DNA from: Cryptosporidium bovis | Lineage: Eukaryota; Apicomplexa; Conoidasida; Eucoccidiorida; Cryptosporidiidae | DNA length: 64,000 nt | Reading direction: 5' to 3' | NCBI GenBank assembly: GCA_009768925.2 | Contig: VHIT02000012.1 | Location: 1-64,000 of the forward strand | Shown: positions 29,688 to 40,733 of the stretch, piece by piece | Position numbering within the stretch: the stretch's first letter is position 1 | How the letters are laid out: every line of letters begins with the position of its first letter | Notes under the pieces: model-generated | What the model saw: only the letters and a program-made list of their open reading frames with translations | What the model was told of the DNA's origin: nothing | Databases searched by the model: none | Made by a program: the position numbers and the translations under genes

Positions 29688-32600
29688 ATGAATAATATAA
29701 GTAAAAAAAGTAGAATAAAGAAATTAACCTGTGAAAATGAAATGACACAAACTGAAGAATATTTAAGCAATGAGAATGATATTAGCTATAATCAAAGTAA
29801 AAATGGTACACTCGTTTCAATAGAGTTGGAAAATTGGATGAATATTAAAGGTCCAACAAAATATTATTTTAATCAAGGCGTAAATATGATAATTGGTTTA
29901 AATGGAAGCGGAAAAAGTAGTATAGCATGTGGGATTGCAATATCACTAGGTTATGATACACATATATTAGCTAGAGGTCATTTTTTGTCATCTTACATTC
30001 GTAATGGAAATAATTATTGCAAATTAATAGTAACAATAGTTAATGAAAATGAAACAAATAATAATTATGTGTCGGTAGTTGAAAGGACAATAAATTTAGT
30101 GAATAGTGATAAAATAAAATTTAAAAATACAAATAATCATTCCGAAATAAGGTCTTCATGGAAATTGAATGGAAAAAAAAGCTTAGAAAAAGAAATAGTA
30201 CAATTAAGAACAGAATTAAATATTCAACTGGATAATATGTTAACATTTTTAGCTCAACAAAGAGTAAGTTATTTTCCAACCCAAACACCTAAACAGATAT
30301 TTGTAGAAACACTTCAAATAATATCAAGTAATACACCAAATAACTCCAAATATAGTAGTTTAAAGAGTGAAATAACTGAACATGATTTTGAAACTAATAA
30401 TTTATTGAAGATATATAACAAGTTTGTTGAAATATCAAATAATTCTAAAGATTGCAATGCGATTATTCAAGATAACAATACAAAGTTGAAGCATTTGGAG
30501 AATGAAATATCTAAGTCTAGAAGAAATGAATCAAAATATATACAATATTTAAGAAGTAAAATGGGCTTGGAATTAATTAATTTTTTTAAATCACTAAATG
30601 ATATAAAAATAGATAAAATTAATTTGAATAAATTATATAAAGAAAAAAAAGATATATTAAACCAATATAATAAAATAAATGATGAGTTACAAATATTGAT
30701 AAATGATAATGATAAAATAAGGGATGAATTGAATAGATTTAATGTTGAAAAAAGCAATTTAATAACAAATATTCTAAATAACTTGGAAAATGAACATAAG
30801 AACGCGATGAGTAGCATAGATAGATCACTAAATTATTTGCAAAATAATGTTAAAGATCCAAATATAGAATTAGAAAATTATAATAATAAAGTTAAAAGCA
30901 CAAAAGATGAAATAGAGAATTCTAAAAAAATGGTATTAAATTATAAAAATTCTATTAATAATGAATGGATAAATAAACTTAAAGAGTGCGATTTATATTC
31001 TGATGACAAGAATTTATTTGACATTGAATTAGCAAAGGAAAAGAGAAAATTATTGGGTGAAATCGTAAGTGAGCTATCAACAAAATCACTAAAATATGAA
31101 AGAATAATAAATGAGTATGAATTAAATATAAATAGATTAATTAATAAGAAGAATGACATAAAATCAAATAATCAAATATATGGAAAAGATAACTATTTCA
31201 AAAATGAATACTTAAATAACGTGGATAAAATGGCATTACCACAGATGAAGAAAGATAATATTATAGCATTTTTAAGATTTATGAATGAGAATTCAAATAC
31301 TTCAAGTAATATAAATGCTAATAATAAAGGACTAATGCCAAATAACGAAGTACTTGGGCCAATAGGAAGTTTTATAACAGTTAAAAACAGTGGCCTACAA
31401 CCATTAGTTGAGTATTTTTTACAGCAATTTCATTATTATTTTGTTTCTGAAAGAGAAGATGTAAAATTATTAACTGAAAAATATAAATTAAATGTATTAA
31501 CATTATCAAATTTTAAAAATCCTATATATCCCAAAACAGACTGTGAAATAAAATCTCTTGGAGTAGATGGTTTTCTACATGAATATTTAATTTTGAATAA
31601 TAAATCAATGAAAAATATATTATATCAGATATCACCTCAATTTTATACATGTGCTATTATAGAAAATCCCGATTCAATATCAAATTTAATTGAGGATGAA
31701 ATATTATATAAGTTATCAGATTGGTTAAAAAAAAACTACGATAAACGTGATAATATTATATCAAATAATGTATATTTATTTATAAATACAAAAAATAGCA
31801 ATGGAATATTGTATAAATTAGTTACATCTATATATAACCAAAATTCAAAAACAATATCAATGATCAAGTTAAACAATAAAATGAATACAATATTAACGGA
31901 CAAATTACTTCTGAAAGATAATAGTGATGAAAATGTTGTAAAACTTGAATTAAATAGTGATCTTATGAGAGAAAATGAATTAATAGACGTAGAGATTAAT
32001 AAATTAAATATTGAAATTCAGAAATCGAGAAAGGAGTTTGACAAAATAAAAAGTGAATATAACAACAAAAGATCATTGTTGAACATAGTGATGGAATGCA
32101 TAACTAACATTCCTTCTATAAATGATAAAATAAACAAATTAGAAAATAGGATTAATATATTAAATAATGAGTTAAATATAAATTACCCAGTAAGGGAAAC
32201 CATAATTGAAAAAAATAAAGAATACATAAGAAAAGAAATAATCGAAAATGAGAATAATTCAATAGTTAATGTGCTCGATAATATATATAGATTATTTATA
32301 GAGATATCAAAAAAGCACTTTATTAAGTGTTCAGAATTAAATCGTGAAATACAAAAAAATAATAATATGTTAAATCAAATTCAAATTCAGATAAAAATGA
32401 AGAAAGATGATATAAAAACTTATGAAAATAGAAAAATTGAATTAAATGATGAATGTAATCATCTAGTTAATAGCCTAAATATGAAAATGGAAACTGTCAT
32501 CGATTATTACTTACAATTTTATTCAATATTTTGTTTATACAATAAAAGATACTTGAACAAAGATAATAATTTAACAAATGAAGATATATTTGAATATATT

Positions 32601-33800
32601 CATAAAAAAAATAATTTGAATACTTTTAATGAAGATGATATTAACAGTAAATCAGACAATACAAGGAAAAATGTACCGGGAATAGAATACATTACTTCAA
32701 TATTAAACAATGATAACAATAGCAAAGTTAAAAAAATACCTAATTTTTGTGTCGATATAATATACGAAATATCATCAGAATATGAATTAATATCAAGTAA
32801 AGATATTAACTTGAATCAAATATTAATAGATACATATAAAAATAAAAATAAAATATTTTCAAATAATAAAAAGGATGAAGCAAATGACAATATTAAATCT
32901 TTGTTTGACTTGTTACTAGATAACTCTATATATAAACTTAAATATGATAATTTATTCGAAGAAGTATTAAAATTAGAAGGAAAAACACATAAAACGAATT
33001 TAGAAAGAGTAGCTGAATTGGAACAAGAATATGAAACACTTAAGAAAAATAGCAAAAATTATATAGATAGAATAGATTTATATAAAAATAACGTTAAGTT
33101 ATATTATAAAAAGTGGATAATTAAATTAAAGTTTATTGAAAAAATAATAAGTTATTGTTTTTGCACATTTATGAAATTTATAAATACTAGACATGATGGT
33201 AAAGTAACAATACCATTTATTGATCACTTTACTGAATTTGAATCAAAAAATAATAATAATGATAATAATACATTCAACATTGACAAGAAAATTGATTTAT
33301 TATTTGACTACTTTACAAAGAAATTCGAAAGTGATTCTATAATAAATATAATGGTTAGATTTGGTCCTGATGAAGATCTTAGGTTGTTTTCATCAAATTC
33401 AATTTCCGGTGGTGAGCAATCACTATGTACAATACTATACATATTATCACTACAGGTTAGTTTTTTCACTTGATAATTTTTTTCACTAAACTCCAAACTG
33501 TTATTTATTTCATAATAGGGTTTTTGTAATGTGAACTCATTTAAGTTATATGATGAAATCAATCAGGGGTTAGATAATTCAAGAGAATTAAGGCTAATGG
33601 AACTATTTGATATACTTACAAATAAGGAAAAAACAAAAAAATTATTAAGTAATAATGAGTATATTAATGATAAAATAATAGATAATTATGCAAATAGCCA
33701 GATTATAATTATAACACCACATATATTTCCAGGAATTATATGCAATAATTTTTCAGTACATTTTGTATTGAATGGTCCAGGTTTTATGGTAAATTTATAA
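29688..33800 (+). CDS. SMC5: Structural maintenance of chromosomes protein 5 (SMC5)
   Basis: ATPase of the Smc5/6 DNA-repair complex. Two exons, 29688-33455 and 33519-33800, joined in phase 0 over a 63-base intron, give about 1349 residues. The start is the ATG at 29688; an in-frame TTG upstream was rejected. Walker A is GLNGSGKSS (70-78), followed by an SMC5-like CGIAISLG...ARG pattern. Long coiled coils flank a hinge at about 530-700. The ABC signature is SISGGEQSLCTILYILSLQ (Ser about 1240), with Gln where SMC5 usually has Arg. Walker B (FKLYDEINQGLD, Asp about 1268) lies in exon 2 and matches the DEINQGMD that is diagnostic for SMC5. Without splicing the ATPase would be cut off. It is longer than human SMC5 because of Asn/Lys-rich coiled-coil expansion. 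Confidence 0.93.
33456..33518 (+). other. Intron (63 bases) between SMC5 signature motif and Walker B
   Basis: Donor CAG|GTTAGT and acceptor CATAATAG|GG, phase 0. The joined sequence ...SLQGFCNVNSFKLYDEINQGLD restores the SMC5 family spacing between signature and Walker B. Confidence 0.9.
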
Positions 33801-33843
33801 AATAAATTTTTGGATTATTATTATTGTGTTGATAATATTATTA

Positions 33844-35124
33844 CTACAAATACTGGCCAATTTCTAATGTCCGACTTATATATCTATACCAATCAATATT
33901 ATCCTGAATTCTCAATATAATAATTCCATTGACACCGAATCTCCATGTCAAATTAAAGGCGTATGATATTCTTCTAATTAAACTTGCTAGTTTAGGTTTT
34001 ATATTATTATTAATGTAGTTATAGTTACCCAACCCAACACATATATATAAATCTACATAATTACCTTTAAAATTTTGTTGTGAAACATAAAGTTTATCAC
34101 TGTTAATTAATTCCTCTTTATTATCATAAACTAGAAAACTATTTTCAAAATTAACATTTAATTTAAATTTAAGAATCATAGTAATGCAAAAAATAGTAAC
34201 ACTTAATGCTTCATTTCTATTATAATTATGCAAATCAATAAATGTAATATTATCATTCTTACTATCCAATATAAAATTTATAAAGTCAATGTTTTGTAAA
34301 TTGAATATTTCACTATAATAATCATTTTCTATTTTTTTTTTCTTTAATTTTATTTTGTTTAGTTTATTACTTAGCTCTTCAGATTTAATCAATTTATATT
34401 CTTTTATATTTGTATTATTTATTATTTTATTATATTCGATATTTAATTTACTTATAACATTGTTTGTATTATTTAATTCATTACGTAACTTAATTACTGC
34501 TTCTTTTATTTTATTTTTATTAATATTGGAGTTATCTATTATTCTTATGGGTATAAATTTTGATTCAATACCAGGCCCATCTGGTGGCCATAATTTATTT
34601 TTATTTTCTCTAATTTTATACAATTTGTCTGAATTAAAAATTTTATCCAAATATTTTTTTAAAAATTCTATTTCATTGCTTATTATATTTGTTTCTATAT
34701 ATATTAAATCCCAAGGTCTTTTTTTAAGCTTAATTATCAATTCATTTTCTAACTTATTTAAAATTATTTCGTTAATTGACTTTTTATTTTGTATACATAC
34801 ATCTAAGTATGACATATTGTATTTATTATCTGTATCAAATATGCTATTATCATTATTGTTAATAAATATCTCATTATCAACACTATTTTCAGTATTTGTT
34901 ATTTCCAATAACTTATCAAAAAGTTTATTATGCACATCTATCATGTCGCTTAAATAATTATTTAAATCTCCACTATTATTATTTTTAATCTTTGAATCTG
35001 TTTTATTATTAAGTATTAAGTTTTCTGATACTATAATATCAAATATATCACTTATTATTATTTCAGGGATATCTTTAAATATTTCTGACATCTGTTTAAT
35101 TACATCTTCACGTCTATACTTCAT
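33844..35124 (-). CDS. CUE-Smr domain protein (Cue2/N4BP2-type putative RNA endonuclease)
   Basis: 426 residues from the ATG at 35124; upstream in-frame codons lack an ATG. The N terminus (REDVIKQMSEIFKDIPEIIISDIF, residues 3-26) has the spacing of a ubiquitin-binding CUE domain. A central charged region carries WPPDGPG at about 184-191 and a coiled coil. The C terminus is an Smr domain: IDLHNYNRNEAL (DxH, Asp297 and His299), then CVGLGNYN (GxG, 364-366) followed by IKPKLASLI. CUE plus Smr is the architecture of yeast Cue2 and C. elegans NONU-1, which cut mRNA at stalled, ubiquitinated ribosomes, and of N4BP2. Candidate catalytic residues are kept, so a no-go-decay nuclease is a fair inference. 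The CUE call is weaker than the Smr call. It converges with SMC5 over 43 bases. Confidence 0.7.
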   Translation of the reverse strand: MKYRREDVIKQMSEIFKDIPEIIISDIFDIIVSENLILNNKTDSKIKNNNSGDLNNYLSDMIDVHNKLFDKLLEITNTENSVDNEIFINNNDNSIFDTDNKYNMSYLDVCIQNKKSINEIILNKLENELIIKLKKRPWDLIYIETNIISNEIEFLKKYLDKIFNSDKLYKIRENKNKLWPPDGPGIESKFIPIRIIDNSNINKNKIKEAVIKLRNELNNTNNVISKLNIEYNKIINNTNIKEYKLIKSEELSNKLNKIKLKKKKIENDYYSEIFNLQNIDFINFILDSKNDNITFIDLHNYNRNEALSVTIFCITMILKFKLNVNFENSFLVYDNKEELINSDKLYVSQQNFKGNYVDLYICVGLGNYNYINNNIKPKLASLIRRISYAFNLTWRFGVNGIIILRIQDNIDWYRYISRTLEIGQYL

Positions 35125-35908
35125 ATTATATATATATATAATTTTTTTTGTAAAATAAACTATGTAATAACTCAATTTATGTATATATATTCATGTTTCT
35201 CTTCTCAAATAGACAAAAATATCATATTAACGCAAAATTTCTAATTGAAGCATTTACGAGGCAAATTACATTTTTTCATGAAACATTATACTTACTCAAT
35301 CTTATTTCAACAAATCAATGATAATTTATTGTTTTAAATATGTTGTATTAATTTTGCGTTAGTAAAAATTGTTTAGAATTATTTTGTCAATGTTTAATTT
35401 AAGCCTACATTTTAACTAAAACTTTATTGTCATTTACATTAACCAAACAAATTTAAAAAAGGAAAAAGACCCGCCTATTATGTTACATGTGTAACTAGTA
35501 TAATGGAGTGTGAGAATAGTAAAATTGACATTAATGACATTAATAAATAAAAAATGACTAAAAGAAATTTAATATAGAATAGCATAACAATAAAAATAAA
35601 GTTTCAAAATTTTCATTACCAAAGAAATTATTTTTAAAAATATAATTAAAAAACTAGGTGATTAATTTATTTCTATAATTTAAAACATATATTTACGTTA
35701 AAAATTAATAGAAGTGATACAAATATATTGTTTAATATGCTTCTAAATAAATTTGCATTAGTGTATTAATTTAATTTCATTGAATAAATTGTTTTTTATG
35801 CCTAGAACTTATAACATTGTAAATAATATATCATTAAAAACAAATATGGTGTTTAAATATTAATATTTGAAATTATATTAGATTATTAGTGTAAGTTAGT
35901 GCAAAAAA
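35125..35908. promoter_or_regulatory. Shared divergent promoter of CUE-Smr gene and calpain
   Basis: 784 A+T-rich bases. The only G+C-richer spot is at about 35468-35500 (GACCCGCC followed by the inverted repeat GTTACA-TG-TGTAAC at 35482-35495), a possible factor-binding site. No gene is seen. Confidence 0.35.
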
Positions 35909-38509
35909 ATGTTATCAGTATTAAAGTATTTGAAGAAAAAATCCGTAAATTTTAGTTTATTTGAAGAAATAATAAATAATAAAGACGATGTATTTGAATT
36001 AAAAAGGATAATAATGGAAAAATATAAGCTATTAATTAGAACAAGTAAGAATTCAATTGAAAATATACATGAAAAGATATTAGTTGAATCATCATTTGTA
36101 AATAACAAATACTTCTTGCCACCACTGGTTGAAAAGAGCAATTACAATAAAAAATTAGAAAATTTAGCGAATGAGGAAATATATTTGTTGTTATTTATTG
36201 TTTTATTTACTCCATCACTAACTATAAATGAAAGAATAGAATTCGGAATAAACGATATTTATTTCGAAAATGATATAAAAAATAAATATATGTCAATGCT
36301 GGGGAATGTAGTAGATAATTTAATATTGTCAAATAAACAAAAAAATATGATAGTAAAATGGAAAAGATTGAGTAATAAAATAAAAATATTTCCAAATAAT
36401 TTTGTGTACTATACATCATCAAACATAATACAAGGTTTTATAGGTGATTGCTCATTTATAGTAGTATTATCGTTGTTATTAGAACACGAAAAAAAATATA
36501 AATCGAACTTATTAACAAATTTAATAAGTCCAATAAAATTATTTGTTAAGAGTGAACATAATGTTGATAAAAATATTAAAAAAAATGCAATGAGTGATTT
36601 ATTGTGTTTATATTCATGTAAAATAATATTTAATGGTATTTGGAGAAATATTTATGTAGATGATTTAATACCAGTAGACTCAAATGATAACTGCTTATTA
36701 TCTCATTTCGATGACAATAAATATTATGGTATAACATTGATTGAAAAAGCATATTTAAAAGTAATGGCAAATAGATATGATTCAGTAGGTAGCAATCCTG
36801 CAATTGATTTATATTATTTAACCGGTTGGATACCTGAAACAATTACGATAAATTCAGAATCTATTAAAAAAAAGAATTATTTTGTGAATTTATGGAATAG
36901 AATAAAAACTCCATTTAAAAATGGTTTATGTTTAATAGCTCTTGGAACGAATGATTTGAATAAAAACAATAATTTAATGAACAACGAAAAAAAGTATCAA
37001 TATAACAAAGCAAACACAGAGGAAATATGTGATAAAACAGGCTTAGTTACTAAACATGCATATCAGTTACTAAGAATGGCAGAAGTATATGACCATAAAA
37101 ATAATAATATAATAAGGATTCTATTAATTAGAAACCCATGGGGTAAAATTAGTTGGAAAGGTAAATATTCAGCTTACGACAAAGTAAATTGGAACAGCGA
37201 GCTATCTGAACTACTTAACTACAACTTTAGTCAATTAGTAGATAACGGAATATTTTGGATTGAGTGGTCTGAAATAACCAACTGGTTTTCACATATATAT
37301 TTAGCGTGGGACCCGAATAAAATAGCCAAATTTAATTCAAAATTTCATGGTAAGTGGAATACATCACTACATAATACACTATTAAAAGATGATTTGCACC
37401 TATTATACTTTTATCCACAATATAAAATAAGTATTGATTCAAAAAATATTAATAAGTTATTCAAAAATAATTCAAATAACAGGTTGTGTATTAATGATAA
37501 TAATGATATAAAAGATGAATTTTCTGGAAATTGCAATTATAGCCTATATTTTGATTCAAGTAATCAAACATTAAGTGAAACAACAAATAATGCAAAAAAC
37601 AGTATATTTGGTTGGTTAAAAAGAAGGATAGATAATGAATATATTGATGAAAGTACAATAAATAATATAGGAGATATATGGATAGTGCTAAATAGACATA
37701 TAGACAGTATCGAATATAACTATAAATCTGAAGAAAATAATATTCCATATATGTCAATAAGCATATATAGAGGAAAAGAGAGACTTGTAACACAAGAACG
37801 GCTTCCAATAGTGCAAGGAATATATAGCAATGGAAATGTTATAACATTTAAAACGAATATAAATAATTTACTTAGAGAGTATGAAAGTCACAGTTTTGAA
37901 GATAACAAGGAGTTTATACTTGTAATAACGCAATATGAAAGTAAAGAAAGTTTTAATTACACATTAAATATTTATAGTAATATTGAAATTAACATTAAAT
38001 TAATTGACAATATATTATTAAACAACTACATAAATGATATAAATAAAATCAACAACTCATACTGTAATATTAAATATTGTGAACTTAGTGGAAAAATATT
38101 CACTTCTAATCAAAATGAAAGGTACTTTATTAATTTGTATTCAGATAAAAAGTTACATATTAAACCTATTTTAAAGAGTAAATCCTATTGTCTAGATGAT
38201 AATTTTGATAATGGTACTAATATTATTAGTAATAAAATTAATAACCAAAAATATATATTATTAATTCTGTTAGAGACTAAAGAGTACAGTGGTGAATTTA
38301 AAATGAGATTTATTCCTGAATTATATCAATTCAAGGATAATATAAATAAATTGGGTTCTAGTAATGACTGTTATTCAAACAGTAATTGTAAATACATTAG
38401 CGCCATTTGTACAAGTGGTACATATATACTATATGTTGATTTTAAAGATAATAAAAAAAAACCTAAGAAAGGTTTATTTAAAATTGTTATATATTTAAAG
38501 AAATGTTAA
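35909..38509 (+). CDS. Calpain-family cysteine protease, CAPN7/PalB type
   Basis: 866 residues from the first ATG. The catalytic triad is visible: Cys181 in QGFIGDCSFIVVLS, His383 in GLVTKHAYQLL, and Asn409 in IRNPWGKISWKGKYS. The tail of the protease core reads DNGIFWIEWSEITNWFSHIYLAWDP, the pattern of CAPN7 and fungal PalB. C-terminal beta-sandwich (CBSW) modules follow, with DIWIVLNRHI and FILVITQYES. No EF-hand (penta-EF) domain is present, again as in CAPN7. CAPN7/PalB proteases work with ESCRT-III. The N-terminal helices (1-60) might be an MIT-like region, but I cannot confirm that. A second, ungapped hydrophobic match to classical calpains is absent. Active-site residues look intact. 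Confidence 0.85.
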   Translation: MLSVLKYLKKKSVNFSLFEEIINNKDDVFELKRIIMEKYKLLIRTSKNSIENIHEKILVESSFVNNKYFLPPLVEKSNYNKKLENLANEEIYLLLFIVLFTPSLTINERIEFGINDIYFENDIKNKYMSMLGNVVDNLILSNKQKNMIVKWKRLSNKIKIFPNNFVYYTSSNIIQGFIGDCSFIVVLSLLLEHEKKYKSNLLTNLISPIKLFVKSEHNVDKNIKKNAMSDLLCLYSCKIIFNGIWRNIYVDDLIPVDSNDNCLLSHFDDNKYYGITLIEKAYLKVMANRYDSVGSNPAIDLYYLTGWIPETITINSESIKKKNYFVNLWNRIKTPFKNGLCLIALGTNDLNKNNNLMNNEKKYQYNKANTEEICDKTGLVTKHAYQLLRMAEVYDHKNNNIIRILLIRNPWGKISWKGKYSAYDKVNWNSELSELLNYNFSQLVDNGIFWIEWSEITNWFSHIYLAWDPNKIAKFNSKFHGKWNTSLHNTLLKDDLHLLYFYPQYKISIDSKNINKLFKNNSNNRLCINDNNDIKDEFSGNCNYSLYFDSSNQTLSETTNNAKNSIFGWLKRRIDNEYIDESTINNIGDIWIVLNRHIDSIEYNYKSEENNIPYMSISIYRGKERLVTQERLPIVQGIYSNGNVITFKTNINNLLREYESHSFEDNKEFILVITQYESKESFNYTLNIYSNIEINIKLIDNILLNNYINDINKINNSYCNIKYCELSGKIFTSNQNERYFINLYSDKKLHIKPILKSKSYCLDDNFDNGTNIISNKINNQKYILLILLETKEYSGEFKMRFIPELYQFKDNINKLGSSNDCYSNSNCKYISAICTSGTYILYVDFKDNKKKPKKGLFKIVIYLKKC

Positions 38510-38732
38510 AAAATGTCTAAATCTAAAATATATTAATTTTTTGCATAATATTTAACCAAAAAAGTATTTTACATTTAAAGTGAATTCATTAATTTTTCTT
38601 TTTATCATAATTATTAGTGTTAAACATATACTAATATAAATATTTTGAATTGTAATATTTGTAGTCCTGATTTTTTTTATTCCTACTATTGAATGTTTTA
38701 ATATTTAATTGTGAATATTAATATTATTCACC

Positions 38733-39548
38733 TTAATTAGGTATTGGCTCAATAACTTCAATAGGTTTATTATCTGGTGTAATATCAGCAGGAGAGGCAA
38801 TCAAAGTTTTGTATTTAGCTGCAAGTTGTCTTTTTGATTCCTGACATATTTTTTTAACAGTCTCTTTAACACAAGTAGCACCAAGAACAAATGCAGATTT
38901 GCCGTATTTATTATTTAATTCACTGCAAACCGAATTAAATATATCATGGCAATTATAATCTTTACATGGAACACCATTTAAAAATAACGCACTGGTATTT
39001 AATAAACTAATAAAAAAATTAACACAAATTTGATTAAATGTTTCTTTAAATATTACACTCAATTCTGGCATTTTAAGTTTTTGATTTGAAGGTATTGTTA
39101 AAGCACATTTATTCATCAATTCTAACATTTCTTTGTTTATTGTATTTTCATCTAACCAAGATTCTGGTGACAACAAGAAAGTAATGCATTTGGTATAATC
39201 TGTATCTCTAAATCCCAAATCAATATATGGATTACCTGGAAATAAACAAATACCAAAATTACTATTTGCTGATTCCTTTTGAAGCGTCTCTTTAATATCG
39301 TTATTTAATGCTTCCAATGATGGCTTATGAAATATAGCACCCATAACACCTTCAATTCCATTATTAGCATTTGATGAATTTTCACCTGATTTCCTAGATT
39401 CAGTCAACATTTTATTTACCGAACCAGATAATAAATTTGAGCCAAAAAGATTACTTCTTAATCTTATACAACTACACTTATTTATTATATTTAAATATAT
39501 TATCAATTTAAATGTTAATATTATTATTTTTCTTTTTTCTAGTTTCAT
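38733..39548 (-). CDS. Secreted cysteine-rich protein, unknown function
   Basis: 271 residues from the first ATG. It begins with KLEKRKIIILTFKLIIYLN, a good signal peptide, with likely cleavage near CSC at 25-27. The mature part has nine cysteines (101, 121, 148, 175, 195, 200, 208, 226, 235), no transmembrane segment and no GPI-like hydrophobic tail. The disordered Ser/Asn stretch (48-65) precedes a helical, Cys-bearing core and an acidic Pro-rich tail. This size and layout are common among small secreted proteins of coccidian invasion organelles or host-interface proteins, but I recognise no family. It sits alone between a calpain and MED14. Confidence 0.7.
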   Translation of the reverse strand: MKLEKRKIIILTFKLIIYLNIINKCSCIRLRSNLFGSNLLSGSVNKMLTESRKSGENSSNANNGIEGVMGAIFHKPSLEALNNDIKETLQKESANSNFGICLFPGNPYIDLGFRDTDYTKCITFLLSPESWLDENTINKEMLELMNKCALTIPSNQKLKMPELSVIFKETFNQICVNFFISLLNTSALFLNGVPCKDYNCHDIFNSVCSELNNKYGKSAFVLGATCVKETVKKICQESKRQLAAKYKTLIASPADITPDNKPIEVIEPIPN

Positions 39549-39962
39549 TTTACTTATTACTAATTTTATTCTGTTTCATCTTCAAAAACATGATATTTAT
39601 AATTATTCATTTTGTCGTAAAGGTAATTAGATAACAACATTTATTAGTTAATCGTGTAAAATAAGACTATTTCCTAATTACTTCGGCACATTATAATAAA
39701 AAGCAGTATTAATCAAATCAAATCAAATGATAAAAATTGTAAATCAAATATACGGATTTTTTAGCTGGTTTGTTTAATTAATTAACTAGTTTATTAGGAA
39801 ATATATATTTCCAAGATTAATTTCTTTATTTTTGTATAATTAATGCTGTGTGCACAGTTGTATAACTATTACACAGTAACAAAACCAAACCGATTAATTA
39901 AATTTGAAAAAATGGTAAACAAATAAATCTGAAATGTTAATATTGTTATTTGAAAATTAATT
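39549..39962. other. Promoter-side gap upstream of the secreted protein gene
   Basis: 414 bases between the start of the secreted-protein gene and the stop of MED14, both on the minus strand. It is A+T-rich. A weak repeat of TTAATTAATTAACTAG is seen near 39775-39790. No gene is seen. Confidence 0.4.
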
Positions 39963-40700
39963 TTATAAATTGAAATTCCCATTATTAAAGTGAATATTAT
40001 CATTATTATTAAATTGCATTTGAGTAATATTATTGGTGTTTTTTTTACTGTATTGAATACCATTAATTTGCCCATTTAAATTAGAACTAGTATTAATTTT
40101 AATATTATCATTTGTATTAGGTAATTGTTTTAAATCTTCTAACCGAGAATTAATATTGTTAGATTGATTTATCGGTACACTTTTATATTGTTTTGAGTTG
40201 TTACTAGTATAAATGTATTGTTGATTGGTTTTGTTATCTGGATATAGGTTATTAATATTGTTATTTCTAATTATATGTTGACTTGCAATTTGTTGTTGAT
40301 TATTTAATGGGTAAATTTGAATATTATCTTGATTTTGTGTATTGTTTTTACCACTATAACACTGACTTTGATTTATTGAACTGGAAGAATAATTATGATT
40401 ACTGTTTATGTTACGAGTATCAAAAGAGTTGTTTTGATTAAACATATTATTTTGTAAAATATGTGAAAAAGTTGAGTTATTTTTGCCGAATTTTTGATTT
40501 TGTTGACAAATATTAATTTGATTATTATTCCTTTGAACAAAAGGAGGATTAATAACGTGATTGTGGCATTGACTGTGATTATTGTTACCACCTTGAATAG
40601 ATGAATAAGATTGGATATAACTTTGATTTTTATTATTTGAAGAGTTGTAAGAATCAGGAATTGCATAACCACGAGTACCACTATTGTAATTACTGCCAAA

Positions 40701-40733
<33 letters not shown>

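Noticed and set aside
39869-40075. Hydrophobic 68-codon frame at the end of MED14
   Set aside because: Overlaps the MED14 3' end in another frame; the composition is that expected of shifted Asn codons (AAT read as ATA/TAA).
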